From Agreia bicolorata (GTDB lineage: Bacteria > Actinomycetota > Actinomycetes > Actinomycetales > Microbacteriaceae), in contig NZ_JYFC01000004.1 of assembly GCF_000938265.1 (NCBI RefSeq), positions 186,001-250,000 on the forward strand: 64,000 nucleotides of DNA, in the 5' to 3' direction. The position numbers and the translations under genes are program-made. Of this stretch, positions 35,304 through 44,533 are shown in pieces. The notes under the pieces are model-generated. The model was not told the origin of the DNA. It saw nothing but the letters and a program-made list of their open reading frames with translations, and ran no database searches. Numbering within the stretch: position 1 is the stretch's first letter; each line of letters opens with the position of its first letter.

Positions 35304-35783
35304 TCAGGCGCGCAACTGCATGATCGTCTGGATCGCGCGAGCCGTGGCGATCGCGGCTTCGGCCGCCTCTGCGCCCTTGTCCTCCTTCGAATCGGGCAGC
35401 CCGGCTCGGTCGAGTCCCTGCTGCTCGTCGTCGAGGGTGAGAACGCCGAATCCGACGGGCTTTCCCGTCTGGATGCTGACGTGCGTGAGGCCGGAGGTCG
35501 CGGCATCCGACACGTATTCGAAGTGCGGCGTGCCGCCGCGGATGATCACGCCGAGCGCCACGACCGCGTCGGCCCCGGCCTCGAGAGCCGCCTTCGCCAC
35601 GACGGGCAGCTCGAAGCTGCCCGGCACGCGGATCTCGGTGACCTCGGCTCCGGATGCGTCGAGCACGCGATGCGCGCCGGCCAGCAGGCCATTCGTGATC
35701 GTCTCGTGCCACATACCGGCCACGATCGTGATCTTGAGGCCGCTGCCGTCGATGTTCAAAGTGGGGGATCCTGCACCGCTCAT
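35304..35783 (-). CDS. ribH: 6,7-dimethyl-8-ribityllumazine synthase
   Basis: A 159-residue lumazine synthase, the penultimate step of riboflavin synthesis, joining the RibA/D-derived pyrimidine with dihydroxybutanone phosphate. Motifs: PGSFELP, GVIIRGGTPHFEYV (with the catalytic histidine) and PVGFGVLTLDDEQQ. The ATG at 35783 overlaps the ribBA stop by four bases. It is the last gene of the rib operon. Confidence 0.96.
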   Translation of the reverse strand: MSGAGSPTLNIDGSGLKITIVAGMWHETITNGLLAGAHRVLDASGAEVTEIRVPGSFELPVVAKAALEAGADAVVALGVIIRGGTPHFEYVSDAATSGLTHVSIQTGKPVGFGVLTLDDEQQGLDRAGLPDSKEDKGAEAAEAAIATARAIQTIMQLRA

Positions 35784-37126
35784 GATGAGGGCCTTTCGTC
35801 GGGGGTGGTGGGGTTCGTGCGGGTTTCGGTAATCCATGCGGGGATGACATGGCCCATTCGGGCGGCTTTTGCCGAGAGGTATCCGGCGTTCGCGGCGTCG
35901 ACGCCGACGATGAGGGGTACCCGTTCCGAGACGGTCACCCCATGCTGCTCGAGCTGGCTGACTTTGTCGGGATTGTTCGTCAGCAGTCGAATCGATTGCA
36001 GTCCGAGGTCTTCAAGGATCGCAACGGCCGCCCCGTAGTCTCGTGCATCGGCCGGCAGACCGAGCGCGAGGTTCGCATCGAGCGTGTCGAGCCCGTCTTC
36101 CTGAAGCCGGTACGCCCGTAGCTTGTTGAGCAGGCCGATACCTCGACCCTCGTGGCCGCGGAGGTAGATGACCGCTCCTCCGGTGGCGTGCACCTGATCC
36201 AGGGCCTCCTGAAGCTGAGGCCCGCATTCGCATTTCAGCGAACCGAACGCCTCTCCGGTGAGGCATTCGGAATGGATCCGCACGACAGAGGACTCTGCCG
36301 CCGGATCGCCCGAGATCAGGGCGAGATGCTCGTACCCCGTGGTGGTGTCGTGATAGGCCCTGATACGGAAATCGCCGTGAACGGTGGGAACTGTCGTCTC
36401 GACTTCGAAAGTGACGCGTAGAGGTTTGGCGGAGGCCTCGGGGGCGGCCACGATGGCTTCGGGCGCCGTGCCGACGAGCCGAGCCGCGGCATCCACACCG
36501 TCGAGATACTCGATGAGAGCGGCGATCGTCGTGACCGGCAGCCCCGCCTCCGCGCCGAGGGTGAGGAGACCGGGGAGCCTCATCATCTCTCCGTCGTCGG
36601 CGACGATCTCGCCGATGACCCCCACCGGCGTGAGGCCTGCGAGCGTGAGCAGGTCGACGGTCGCTTCAGTATGACCCGGGCGCACGCGCACACCGCCGGA
36701 GACGGCGCGCACCGGCAGAACGTGCCCGGGCCGGATGAAGCTCTGCGGAGTCGATTCCGGATCGGCCAGGCGGCGGAAGGTCTCGGCCCTGTCGGATGCG
36801 CTGATTCCTGTCGTGATGCCCGACGACGCATCGACGGTCACGGTGTAGTCGGTGCGCAACGAGTCCTCATTGCGCTCGACCATGCCCGGCAGCCCGAGAC
36901 GGTCGCTCGTCTCCCGGGTCATCGGCGCGCACAGGAAGCCCGAGGTGTGCCGTACCATCCAGGCGATCCACTCAGGGCTTGCGAGCTCGGCCGCGAGGAT
37001 CGCGTCGCCCTCGTTTTCGCGATTCTCGGCATCGGCGACGATTACGGGGCGCCCCGACCTCAGGGCGTCGAGCACGTCTGGCATCGGAGAGAGGGGTGTG
37101 GCCACGGCCGAGAGCGCTGCGCTCAT
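35780..37126 (-). CDS. ribBA: Bifunctional DHBP synthase / GTP cyclohydrolase II
   Basis: A 448-residue two-domain protein. The N-terminal half (about 1-210) is 3,4-dihydroxy-2-butanone-4-phosphate synthase, with DAENRENEGD, the GISASDRAET loop and RPGHTEA. The C-terminal half is GTP cyclohydrolase II, with the zinc cysteines in SECLTGEAFGSLKCECG and RGHEGRGIGL. Together they supply both starting compounds of riboflavin synthesis. The ATG overlaps the ribE stop (ATGA), and ribH overlaps its own stop. Confidence 0.96.
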   Translation of the reverse strand: MSAALSAVATPLSPMPDVLDALRSGRPVIVADAENRENEGDAILAAELASPEWIAWMVRHTSGFLCAPMTRETSDRLGLPGMVERNEDSLRTDYTVTVDASSGITTGISASDRAETFRRLADPESTPQSFIRPGHVLPVRAVSGGVRVRPGHTEATVDLLTLAGLTPVGVIGEIVADDGEMMRLPGLLTLGAEAGLPVTTIAALIEYLDGVDAAARLVGTAPEAIVAAPEASAKPLRVTFEVETTVPTVHGDFRIRAYHDTTTGYEHLALISGDPAAESSVVRIHSECLTGEAFGSLKCECGPQLQEALDQVHATGGAVIYLRGHEGRGIGLLNKLRAYRLQEDGLDTLDANLALGLPADARDYGAAVAILEDLGLQSIRLLTNNPDKVSQLEQHGVTVSERVPLIVGVDAANAGYLSAKAARMGHVIPAWITETRTNPTTPDERPSS

Positions 37127-37734
37127 GAGCGTGCTCCGAACGCCAGGAGCCGCTCCACGTGTCTGGCGAGGATGTCGGTCTCGATGTTCGCCCGATCGCC
37201 GGGCGCAAGCGTTCCGAGGGTCGTCGCCGACAGTGTTTCGGGAATGAGCGAGACTTCGAACCACTCGCCTTCGTCGCCGCGGCCGATCGACGACACGGTG
37301 AGGGAGACTCCCGAGATGGCGATCGATCCCTTGTCGACGACGAGGCGCGCGAGGTCGTCGGGAAGGCTGAAGCGCAGCACGCTCCACGCCTCTCCTGGAG
37401 AGACCGAGACGACGGTCGCCGTGCCGTCGATGTGCCCCTGCACGATGTGGCCGCCGAGCCTGTCGCCGACCAGCGCGGCACGCTCGAGGTTGACCTCGGC
37501 CCCTGAGACCAGCGAGCCGATCGTCGACATCGCCAGCGTCTGGGCCATCACATCTGCGGTGAAGGTGTCCTCCGAGCGATCCACGACGGTGAGGCATACC
37601 CCGTTCACCGAGATGGAGTCGCCGTGCCGGGCATCCGACACCGACAGGGGGCCGCGAACGGTCAGCCGAAGCGCGTCATGCGAAGAAACGACGTCGATGA
37701 CGGTTCCGCGCTCTTGGATGATTCCGGTGAACAT
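37123..37734 (-). CDS. ribE: Riboflavin synthase alpha chain
   Basis: A 203-residue riboflavin synthase that converts two lumazines into riboflavin and a pyrimidine. It begins MFTGIIQERGTV, the invariant N-terminus, and shows the internal duplication: SVNGVCLTV in the first barrel and AISGVSLTV in the second, with HIVQGHIDGT between. One base separates its ATG from the ribD stop. Confidence 0.96.
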   Translation of the reverse strand: MFTGIIQERGTVIDVVSSHDALRLTVRGPLSVSDARHGDSISVNGVCLTVVDRSEDTFTADVMAQTLAMSTIGSLVSGAEVNLERAALVGDRLGGHIVQGHIDGTATVVSVSPGEAWSVLRFSLPDDLARLVVDKGSIAISGVSLTVSSIGRGDEGEWFEVSLIPETLSATTLGTLAPGDRANIETDILARHVERLLAFGARS

Positions 37735-37735
37735 G

Positions 37736-38791
37736 TCAGTCGTCTTCTTTCGTGGTGTGCATGTGGTTCATGGTGAGGGGTCTGGCGACGAGCAGAACGT
37801 CGTCGCCGAGCAGCTCGACGTGGTCGAAGCGCATCCGGGCCTGCTCCGAGATGGTGCTCACGCCGATGTCGGTGATGGCGGTCAGCGGCCCGCCCAGCAC
37901 GGTGGGAGCGACATAAACGAGTACCTCGTCGGCCAGCCCGGCGGCGAGAAATGCGCTCGCAACGGTCGGTCCTCCTTCGACGAAGACGTGGCGCACGTCG
38001 CGCGTGGCGAGGACCTCGAGCAGGCCTGGCAGGTCGCGACTCGGATACTCGATAACACCGGCCGGATGCGCGAGGACGCGCGAGTCGCGCGGCACGGATC
38101 GGCGGCCGACGATCACGGGAATCGGCTGTTCCGGGAGCTCTCGGCCGTCGGCGTCCCGCGCCGTCAGACTGGGGTCGTCTGCAATGACTGTGCCCGTGCC
38201 GGCGACGATTGCTCCGGCCTCTGCACGACGGCGGTGCACGTCGGCCCGAGCGGACGGCCCGGTGATCCAACGGCTGGTGCCGTCAGCGGCCGCCACGCGG
38301 CCGTCGAGGCTGGATGCCCACTTGACCGTCACGAATGGAGTGCCGCGGCGCATCGCAGTGAGCCACGGGCGAATGTTCTCTTCGCCCTCGTTGACGAGAA
38401 GCCCTGCTTCGACGTCGATCCCGGCCTCCCTCAGCCGCTCTGCGCCGCCCGACGACGACGCTCCCGGGTCGGCGACCGAGTAGACGACGCGGCTGACGCC
38501 GGCGTCGATGAGCGCCTCGCTGCACGGCCCGGTGGTGCCGGTGTGGTTGCACGGCTCGAGCGTGACGACAGCCGTGGCGCCGATGGCAAGAGACCGATCC
38601 GTGAGGGCGCTGAGCGCTGCGACCTCGGCGTGATCCGTGCCCCGGCCGCGGTGCCAGCCTTCGGCGATGACGCGGCCCGACGCATCCAGAATCACACAGC
38701 CGACGCGCGGATTAGCGCCGTTGGCGGGTCCTCGCCGCGAGAACTCGATGGCGCGACGCATCGCGTCGGCCTCGTGTCTCTGGCTGGTCAT
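37736..38791 (-). CDS. ribD: Riboflavin deaminase/reductase
   Basis: A 351-residue bifunctional enzyme. The deaminase half has the zinc site TDHAEVAALSAL (H-A-E) and PCNHTGTTGPCSE; the reductase half has KWASSLDGRVAA and FVEGGPTVASAFL. It does the second and third steps of riboflavin synthesis. The ATG at 38791 follows GGAGACCGG. It is the first gene of the operon and lies about 90 bases after an FMN riboswitch, so operon expression falls when FMN is plentiful. Confidence 0.95.
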   Translation of the reverse strand: MTSQRHEADAMRRAIEFSRRGPANGANPRVGCVILDASGRVIAEGWHRGRGTDHAEVAALSALTDRSLAIGATAVVTLEPCNHTGTTGPCSEALIDAGVSRVVYSVADPGASSSGGAERLREAGIDVEAGLLVNEGEENIRPWLTAMRRGTPFVTVKWASSLDGRVAAADGTSRWITGPSARADVHRRRAEAGAIVAGTGTVIADDPSLTARDADGRELPEQPIPVIVGRRSVPRDSRVLAHPAGVIEYPSRDLPGLLEVLATRDVRHVFVEGGPTVASAFLAAGLADEVLVYVAPTVLGGPLTAITDIGVSTISEQARMRFDHVELLGDDVLLVARPLTMNHMHTTKEDD

Positions 38792-38881
38792 CCGGTCTCC
38801 GTCTAGTTGACGCATTCCGGGGCCCGTCATTCGACGAGTTCGCATGATGCAGCCGCGCGAGGGCGAGAAACTGCAGGTGCG

Positions 38882-39050
38882 CGTGCATCCTCTCATCCGG
38901 ACTTTGGAGGCGAAGAATCTCGCCTCGTTACCGTCGGTCCTGGAGTTTCACCAGGTCAACCGCAGGGTGTTCGTTCTCGAGGTGAGAACGCGTCGTCTGC
39001 GGCTCGCGGACTATAACCGCCGGTTCGGAATTCCACCGACCCCGGAGCAC
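38882..39050 (-). promoter_or_regulatory. FMN riboswitch (RFN element)
   Basis: On the minus strand the conserved RFN blocks appear in order: GGTGGAATTCCGAACCGGCG, then GTTATAGTCCGCGAGC, a variable arm, CCTGGTGAAACTCCAGGACC, GACGGT, and AAAGTCCGGATGAGAGGAT. The ends GTGC (39050) and GCAC (38882) pair as the basal stem. It precedes ribD in the same direction. No T-rich terminator follows; the leader to the ribD start is GC-rich, so control is more likely at translation (inference). Confidence 0.93.
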
Positions 39051-39084
39051 GTAGTGCAAAAGCTCGACCTGCCTTGCGGCGAGG

Positions 39085-39858
39085 TCACTTACTACTTATA
39101 CCCCCAACGCCGGGGCGTCGCGAATATTCCATGTCGCCACGTGACGAGCCGAAGCGGTCGGTGAGGCCCCACGAGGTGACTTTGAGGAGCGCCTCGATGA
39201 CGATCGCGGAGCTCATCTTCGAGGCGCCCTCGACTCGCTCGACGAAGGTGATCGGGAACTCTCGAACGTCTCCGCCGGTCTTCTCGATGAGCCAGGCCAT
39301 CTCGATCTGAAAGCAGTAACCCTGGCTGGCGACGCTGTCGAAGTCGATCTTTCGTAGGGTCTCGACTCGGAATCCGCGGAACCCCGAGGTGATGTCGTGC
39401 AGTCTCGATCGAAGCAGAATGCGCGCGTACACGGTGCCTCCGCGTGAGATGAGGCGTCGGTACAGGGGCCAATTGCGGGTCTTGCCGCCCGGAATCCAGC
39501 GGGCTCCGATCGACAGGTCTGCTCCACGCTCGAGTTGCGCGATCATCAAGGGCAGTTCTTCGGGTTGGTGCGAACCGTCGGCGTCCATCTCGATGATGAA
39601 GTCGACATCGTGATCTTCGGCCCAGCGGAACCCGGCGATGTACGCGGCTCCGAGACCGTTCTTCTCAGAGCGATGCATCACGCTCACGCGGTCGTCGCGT
39701 GCGGCGATCTCGTCGGCGAGGCGCCCGGTGCCGTCGGGACTGTTGTCATCGACGACGAGGATGCGGGTGGTCGGCACGGCGCGTAGCGTGCGATCGATCG
39801 CCTCGGGCAGGGCGCGCAGCTCGTTGTACGTCGGGATGACGACAAGGGTGGATGACAT
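39085..39858 (-). CDS. Polyprenol (dolichyl)-phosphate mannosyltransferase-like GT2
   Basis: A 257-residue family 2 glycosyltransferase of DPM1/Ppm1 type, moving mannose (or glucose) from a nucleotide sugar to polyprenyl phosphate at the inner membrane face. It shows VVIPTYNE at the N-terminus, DDNSPDGTG, the metal-binding EMDADGSHQPEE and the GSRYVPGG-like segment IGARWIPGG. There is no fused apolipoprotein N-acyltransferase domain and no C-terminal membrane helices. ATG at 39858. It is divergent from a GtrA gene 279 bases away, in which I see no gene, and ends 34 bases before the FMN riboswitch. Confidence 0.88.
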   Translation of the reverse strand: MSSTLVVIPTYNELRALPEAIDRTLRAVPTTRILVVDDNSPDGTGRLADEIAARDDRVSVMHRSEKNGLGAAYIAGFRWAEDHDVDFIIEMDADGSHQPEELPLMIAQLERGADLSIGARWIPGGKTRNWPLYRRLISRGGTVYARILLRSRLHDITSGFRGFRVETLRKIDFDSVASQGYCFQIEMAWLIEKTGGDVREFPITFVERVEGASKMSSAIVIEALLKVTSWGLTDRFGSSRGDMEYSRRPGVGGISSK

Positions 39859-40137
39859 GGGGTGCCTCTCTGACAAAACCGTACGGCAGCCGATCGCGGC
39901 TGGAGCAGTGGTCACTCTAGGGGGCAGTACCGCCGAGAAAGCTGGGCGTTGCCTGGTGTTCTGTTGAGTGCGGCGAGGTGCATGGCCCAACAGGTGTCGC
40001 GGAGATGGACTCTGTGTGAACGCAGGGTCAAGCCTGGGCTGGTTCACAGTATTGACTGGGCCGCCGTTGCTAACCTCGAAGAGAATTCGACAGCGCCGTT
40101 GATCCACCCCAATTCTCCTTTTGCGTTTGGAACACCC

Positions 40138-40668
40138 ATGGCTTCGATCGACCTGCTCGGCTTCGTGCCTTCGCGCTACCGCAAGATCGTGCTCGAACTC
40201 GTGCAGTTCGGCATGGTCGGCGGACTCGGATTCGTCGTTCAGGTCTCTGTGTTCAATGGTCTGCGTTCCACGGTGTTTTCGCCCACGGTTATCCACCTTG
40301 GGCCGATCTTCGCGATGCTGGTCTCGACACTGCTCGCCATCGTCGTCAACTGGCTCGGCAACCGCTACTGGACTTTCCGTTCGAAGCGGCAGACGAAGAT
40401 CGTGCGCGAGAGCGTCGAGTTCTTTGCGGTCAGTGTTGTCGGCATGATGATCGGCCTCGGATGCCTCTGGTTCTCGCACTACGTGCTCGGGTTCCGCACC
40501 GTGCTGGCCGACAATATCTCGGGCAACGTCATCGGCCTGGTGCTCGGCGCGGCATTCCGCTTCGTCCTGTACCGGTTCTGGGTCTTCAATGCCTCGCGCT
40601 CGCTCGACACCGTCTCGGTCACCGCTCCCGTCGCCGTTGTCTCCGAGACCGCAACTCGCTCCTCCTGA
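40138..40668 (+). CDS. GtrA-family membrane protein
   Basis: A 176-residue protein with four membrane helices, beginning VLELVQFGMVGGLGFVVQV and carrying NWLGNRYWTFRS and FRFVLYRFWVF, the GtrA hallmarks. GtrA proteins are thought to help move polyprenyl-phosphate sugars across the membrane. Being divergent from the DPM-like transferase fits a shared role in envelope glycosylation. ATG at 40138 is chosen because upstream residues of the longer frame are not membrane-like. Confidence 0.85.
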   Translation: MASIDLLGFVPSRYRKIVLELVQFGMVGGLGFVVQVSVFNGLRSTVFSPTVIHLGPIFAMLVSTLLAIVVNWLGNRYWTFRSKRQTKIVRESVEFFAVSVVGMMIGLGCLWFSHYVLGFRTVLADNISGNVIGLVLGAAFRFVLYRFWVFNASRSLDTVSVTAPVAVVSETATRSS

Positions 40669-40765
40669 CCCGGTCGCATCTCCGCGCTTTCGGCGCACCG
40701 GTTGACCAATTTGCGTGTACAGTGAAGCCGTTCGACCGCAGATGCTTTCACAGGAGATGGCACAC

Positions 40766-41518
40766 ATGACCGCACGGCTTGAGGCAAAAACCGCACTCGT
40801 CACGGGTGCCGCATCGGGAATCGGCCGTAGCGTCGCAGACAGTTTCGCCCGCGAGGGCGCTCGAGTGATCTTCTCCGACCGTGACCTCGCGGCCGCGGAA
40901 TCCGCTGCCACAGCCTGGCCCACTGCGATCGCCATGCAACTCGATATCTCCGACGAGCACAGCGTCTCCGCGGCGTTCGACAAGCTCAATGCCGACGGCT
41001 TCGCTCCCGATGTGGTCGTGGCCAACGCCGGAGTGCAGCTCTTCGGGCAGGATGCCAAGATCGCAGACCTCGACCTCGAGGTATTCAAGCGCACGATCGA
41101 CATCAACCTGACCGGCACGTTTCTCACGGTCAAGCACGCCGTGCGCTCGATGCTCGGGCGCGGCGGCTCGATCATCCTCACCGGAAGCCCGACGGGCCTC
41201 AACGGAGAAGGGCAGGATTTCACTGCCTACAGCGCCTCAAAGGCGGGCATTCACGGCCTCGGCCGCACAGTCGCCGCCGCGTACGCGTCCGAGGGCATCC
41301 GAGTCAACACCGTTGTACCCGGCTACACGGAGACGCCGCTGGTGACAGCCATCTCCGGTGACGAGTCGGCGCGCGCGGCGATCGTCTCGCGCATTCCTCT
41401 GGGACGTGCGGGCCAGGCATCCGATGTCGAGGGCATCATGATCTACCTTGCCAGCGACGAGTCGAGTTTTGCCACGGGCGCTTTGTTCCGCGTCGACGGC
41501 GGCATGACGACGCTGTAG
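40766..41518 (+). CDS. Short-chain dehydrogenase/reductase
   Basis: A 250-residue classical SDR. The cofactor loop is TGAASGIG, followed by VIFSDRDL (the aspartate favours NAD), then NAG, and the catalytic serine and YSASK tyrosine/lysine. The ATG at 40766 has AGGAG at proper distance; the ATG at 40757 is too close to it. The next gene, 27 bases away, is D-apionate-lactonase-like, so the pair may oxidise a sugar to a lactone and open it (inference). Confidence 0.9.
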   Translation: MTARLEAKTALVTGAASGIGRSVADSFAREGARVIFSDRDLAAAESAATAWPTAIAMQLDISDEHSVSAAFDKLNADGFAPDVVVANAGVQLFGQDAKIADLDLEVFKRTIDINLTGTFLTVKHAVRSMLGRGGSIILTGSPTGLNGEGQDFTAYSASKAGIHGLGRTVAAAYASEGIRVNTVVPGYTETPLVTAISGDESARAAIVSRIPLGRAGQASDVEGIMIYLASDESSFATGALFRVDGGMTTL

Positions 41519-41545
41519 ACGTCGAACACACTGACGCGGCCGACG

Positions 41546-43372
41546 ATGTCCAGCGCTCCTCCTCGCGATCTGCTCCGCCCCGACGAGCAGACGACGTCTC
41601 TCGTGCGCCGAGGCCCCTGGACGATCGAGCTGCGCGCCGGCGGGCTCGAGAACATCCGCCACCTCGGCCTGCTCGTGCTTCGCAGTGTGCGCTCCGTGGT
41701 GCGTGACGAGAACTGGCGCACCGTGCCGTCGATCGTCGACCGTGTTCACGGTGCTGAGCTGGATGCCGGTTCCCTGGTCATCGAGGGGCGAACGCGAGAT
41801 GAGCGGGCCGCGTTGCCGTGGCGCCTCGATATCGCGGCAGACGGCGACGAGTTGAGCATCGCCTATCGAGCCGAAGCCGAGAGCGACTTCCTTCGCAACA
41901 GGCTGGGTCTGGTCGTGCTGCATTCGCCCGAACTGGCCGGCACGGCCGTTGAGGTGCGCCACACGACTGGCGCCGTGACCTCGACCGTCTTCCCCGGCCA
42001 GATCTCCCCGCATCAGCCGGCCGTCGACATCCGTGGTCTCGACTGGGTCGTGGCTGGCGATGGCCGCAGCACGAGCTGCCGACTCGACTTCGTGGGCGAC
42101 GTGTTCGAAATGGAGGATCAGCGCAACTGGACCGACGCGTCGTATAAGACCTATTCCACCCCGCTCTCGGTTCCGTTCCCTGTGCCCGTGCGGGTGGGAG
42201 ACATCATCGAGCAGTCGGTCGTGCTGCGTTGTGCGTCGCGCAGCCCCGCGTCGGCGATGATGCCTGTTACCCCTGACGATGTCGAGCTCGTCGTCGGCGA
42301 CATCATGCGAGAGGTCGTCGTGCCTGCGCTTACGACGACCGCGTCGACGGCGGGCTCGGAGGAGTCTCCGGGCGGCGGCGGGCGGCCGTTCTGGGCCCGT
42401 GCCCTTCTCGTCGAGCTCGATCCCTCGTGGAGCAACTGGCCGTCGGCTCTCGCCAGGGCGATTGCGGATGCCGATGGTCGCCCCCTCGACGTTCGTCTGG
42501 TCGCCGACGGTGTCGACGAGGCCGGGCCCGTTCTCGATGCGCTCGCCGAGCATCCGGCACTCGAGATCGTGCGCATCGCTCTGTTCGACCGAGAAGAAGG
42601 CCACCTTGCCGACCCCGAGACGGCACGGTCGCTCCTGGGTGCGCTCGACGACCGTGGGCTCGATATCCAGGTGATCGCGGGAACCAGAGCGCACTTCACC
42701 GAACTCAACCGCTCGATCGATCGGTTCGACTCGTGGCGCGGACCGATGACGTTCAGCATGACCCCTTCTATGCATGACACGTCCGGTCACCAACTGGTGG
42801 AATCGATCGCCATGCAGCGGGAGGTGGCAGAGAACGCCCGGCGTCTCGCAGGCGGCCGGCCGCTGCATATCGGGCCGATCACGCTGGGCGCCCGGTTCAA
42901 CGCCGTAGCCACGATGCCTGCACCGACGCCTACGGGGCATGACCTCGGGGAGGGCTACGCAGCCGCGCTGGTAGCCGGCGCGACCGACGCCCGGAGCGAA
43001 GCCGCATCATTGGCCGCCTGGTTGCTCGCGAGCGTCGCGGCACTGGCGGGCCCGAAGGTTCTCTCGGTGTCGTACCTCGAGGAGTGGGGTCCACGATCGC
43101 CCGCCCATGAATCGGCGACCCAGGTTCTCTCCTGGCTGTCAGAACTCGAGGGCCGGCCTGTTCGATCGGTGCGAGCGCCCGGACTCACCGTGTTCGCAGC
43201 GCGCGGCGTGGGCCGGCCCTCCACGATCGTTCTCGTCGGCAACCTCCACGCCGAGCCGCGCGAGGTTCGCTTGCCTGGCAGCGAGGTGCCCATCGTGATC
43301 GGTTCCGGCGAAGTCCGTCGATTCGAGCTGCCGCCCGGAGCCTACGTCAGTGATCGGTTGGCCGAGGAATAG
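41546..43372 (+). CDS. D-apionate lactonase-like protein
   Basis: A 608-residue cytosolic protein with no signal peptide. The segment VFEMEDQRNWTDASYKTYST (about 190-209) and the start VRRGPWTIELRAGGLENIRH followed by VVRDENW match what I recall of ApnL (D-apionate lactonase) proteins, long called hypothetical. Known ApnL opens D-apionolactone in D-apiose breakdown. No RuBisCO-like or apiose dehydrogenase genes are adjacent, so the true substrate may be another aldonolactone. ATG at 41546. It follows an SDR and precedes a FUSC-type gene by nine bases. Confidence 0.7.
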   Translation: MSSAPPRDLLRPDEQTTSLVRRGPWTIELRAGGLENIRHLGLLVLRSVRSVVRDENWRTVPSIVDRVHGAELDAGSLVIEGRTRDERAALPWRLDIAADGDELSIAYRAEAESDFLRNRLGLVVLHSPELAGTAVEVRHTTGAVTSTVFPGQISPHQPAVDIRGLDWVVAGDGRSTSCRLDFVGDVFEMEDQRNWTDASYKTYSTPLSVPFPVPVRVGDIIEQSVVLRCASRSPASAMMPVTPDDVELVVGDIMREVVVPALTTTASTAGSEESPGGGGRPFWARALLVELDPSWSNWPSALARAIADADGRPLDVRLVADGVDEAGPVLDALAEHPALEIVRIALFDREEGHLADPETARSLLGALDDRGLDIQVIAGTRAHFTELNRSIDRFDSWRGPMTFSMTPSMHDTSGHQLVESIAMQREVAENARRLAGGRPLHIGPITLGARFNAVATMPAPTPTGHDLGEGYAAALVAGATDARSEAASLAAWLLASVAALAGPKVLSVSYLEEWGPRSPAHESATQVLSWLSELEGRPVRSVRAPGLTVFAARGVGRPSTIVLVGNLHAEPREVRLPGSEVPIVIGSGEVRRFELPPGAYVSDRLAEE

Positions 43373-43381
43373 GCTGGCCGT

Positions 43382-44515
43382 GTGACGCATTCGCCGGCAG
43401 CCGACAGCCCAAGGCGCGGCGCGTTCGCCCGTCGTATGGTCGAGGCGGGTCTGGCGCCCGCGCGCTACGCGCGGGTGCTGCAGGCCGACGACAGGGCGCC
43501 CCTGCTGCAGATCGTGAAGACGGGGGTCGCGGCATCCCTCGCCTGGATCGTCTGCCTGGCAATCCTGCCGGCGCAGGTGCCGGTGTTTGGAGCCATCGCG
43601 GCGATCATCGTCGTTCAGCCGAGTGTGAACCAGTCGTTCGCCAAAGCCCTCGAGCGCACGGTCGGAGTGATCGTCGGGGTGGTCATCGCCTACCTCGTGG
43701 GGTTGGCGTTCGGCCCGTCGACGTGGATCATTCTGCTCTCGATCATTCTCGCTCTTCTCACGGGCTGGGCGCTTCGCCTGAGCCAGTCGACGACCGTGCA
43801 GCTGCCGATCAGCGCGATGCTCGTTCTCGCGATCGGCGCCCAGACACCGGGCTATGCGGCCGGTCGCATCGTCGAGACCGCGTTGGGGGCTGTGGTCGCC
43901 GTCGTGATCAATCTCGTGATCGTTCCGCCAGTGCGTCTCCAGCCTGCGCACGACGCCGTGGCGGCCCTCGGACGCGAGACGGCGGCGTGCCTCGATGGGC
44001 TCGCCCGGCTGCTCACCGAGCCGTCGACCGAGGCCGACCGCAACCGCGCACTCGTCGAGGTGCGATTGCTGGCCCCGATGCTGGCGAAGGCCCGCGCAGC
44101 CGTCACCGGCGCCGAGGAGAGCCTGCGGTTCAACCCTCGCAGGCGCGCCAACTCCGACGCATTGGAGCTCGACGACGACCTGCTCGCCATGCTGGGGGTC
44201 ATCGTGGGTCGTGTGCCCGGCATGGTGCGCGGGCTCGCCGACAATTACGACGAGTCGCTGCACACCGAGAGCACCGTCGTCGGCCTCGCCGATGAGATGA
44301 GAAAAGCGGCGCATGATCTGCGCCTTGTGATGCAGGAGTCGGATCTTCAGGCTGCGGAGCCACTGCCGCGCACGGCCGAGATGCCCGCCTTGACGGCACC
44401 CTTCCAAGTCGTCACTCCGAGTCCCACCCATTGGATTCTCATCGGCTCACTCATCGAAGACCTGCGCCGCGTGCACGAGGTCGTCGTCGAAGCGGGCCAG
44501 AGCGTGGGGCGCTGA
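43382..44515 (+). CDS. FUSC/aromatic-acid-exporter-type membrane protein
   Basis: A 377-residue protein with about six hydrophobic segments in the first 180 residues (VAASLAWIVCLAILP, VFGAIAAIIVVQPSVNQSF, TVGVIVGVVIAYLVGLAFG and following) and a helical cytoplasmic C-terminal half. The VVQPSVNQSFAKALERTVGVIVG segment is the FUSC/ArAE hallmark. Members are linked to efflux of aromatic acids. GTG start at 43382, nine bases after the lactonase-like gene. Confidence 0.85.
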   Translation: MTHSPAADSPRRGAFARRMVEAGLAPARYARVLQADDRAPLLQIVKTGVAASLAWIVCLAILPAQVPVFGAIAAIIVVQPSVNQSFAKALERTVGVIVGVVIAYLVGLAFGPSTWIILLSIILALLTGWALRLSQSTTVQLPISAMLVLAIGAQTPGYAAGRIVETALGAVVAVVINLVIVPPVRLQPAHDAVAALGRETAACLDGLARLLTEPSTEADRNRALVEVRLLAPMLAKARAAVTGAEESLRFNPRRRANSDALELDDDLLAMLGVIVGRVPGMVRGLADNYDESLHTESTVVGLADEMRKAAHDLRLVMQESDLQAAEPLPRTAEMPALTAPFQVVTPSPTHWILIGSLIEDLRRVHEVVVEAGQSVGR

Positions 44516-44533
44516 CCTCGCTTCGCGCTTCGG

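Noticed and set aside
36671-38806. A 711-codon open frame on the plus strand
   Set aside because: Antisense to ribBA, ribE and ribD; no domain or ribosome site.
38844-39164. A 106-codon open frame on the plus strand in the gap upstream of ribD
   Set aside because: The region is the FMN riboswitch read on the wrong strand.
40052-40076. TTGACT and TAACCT as a promoter for the GtrA gene
   Set aside because: The spacer is only 13 bases, too short for a sigma-70 type promoter.
40702-40723. TTGACC and TACAGT as a promoter for the SDR gene
   Set aside because: The spacer is 10 bases, so the pair cannot work together; it may still be an operator.
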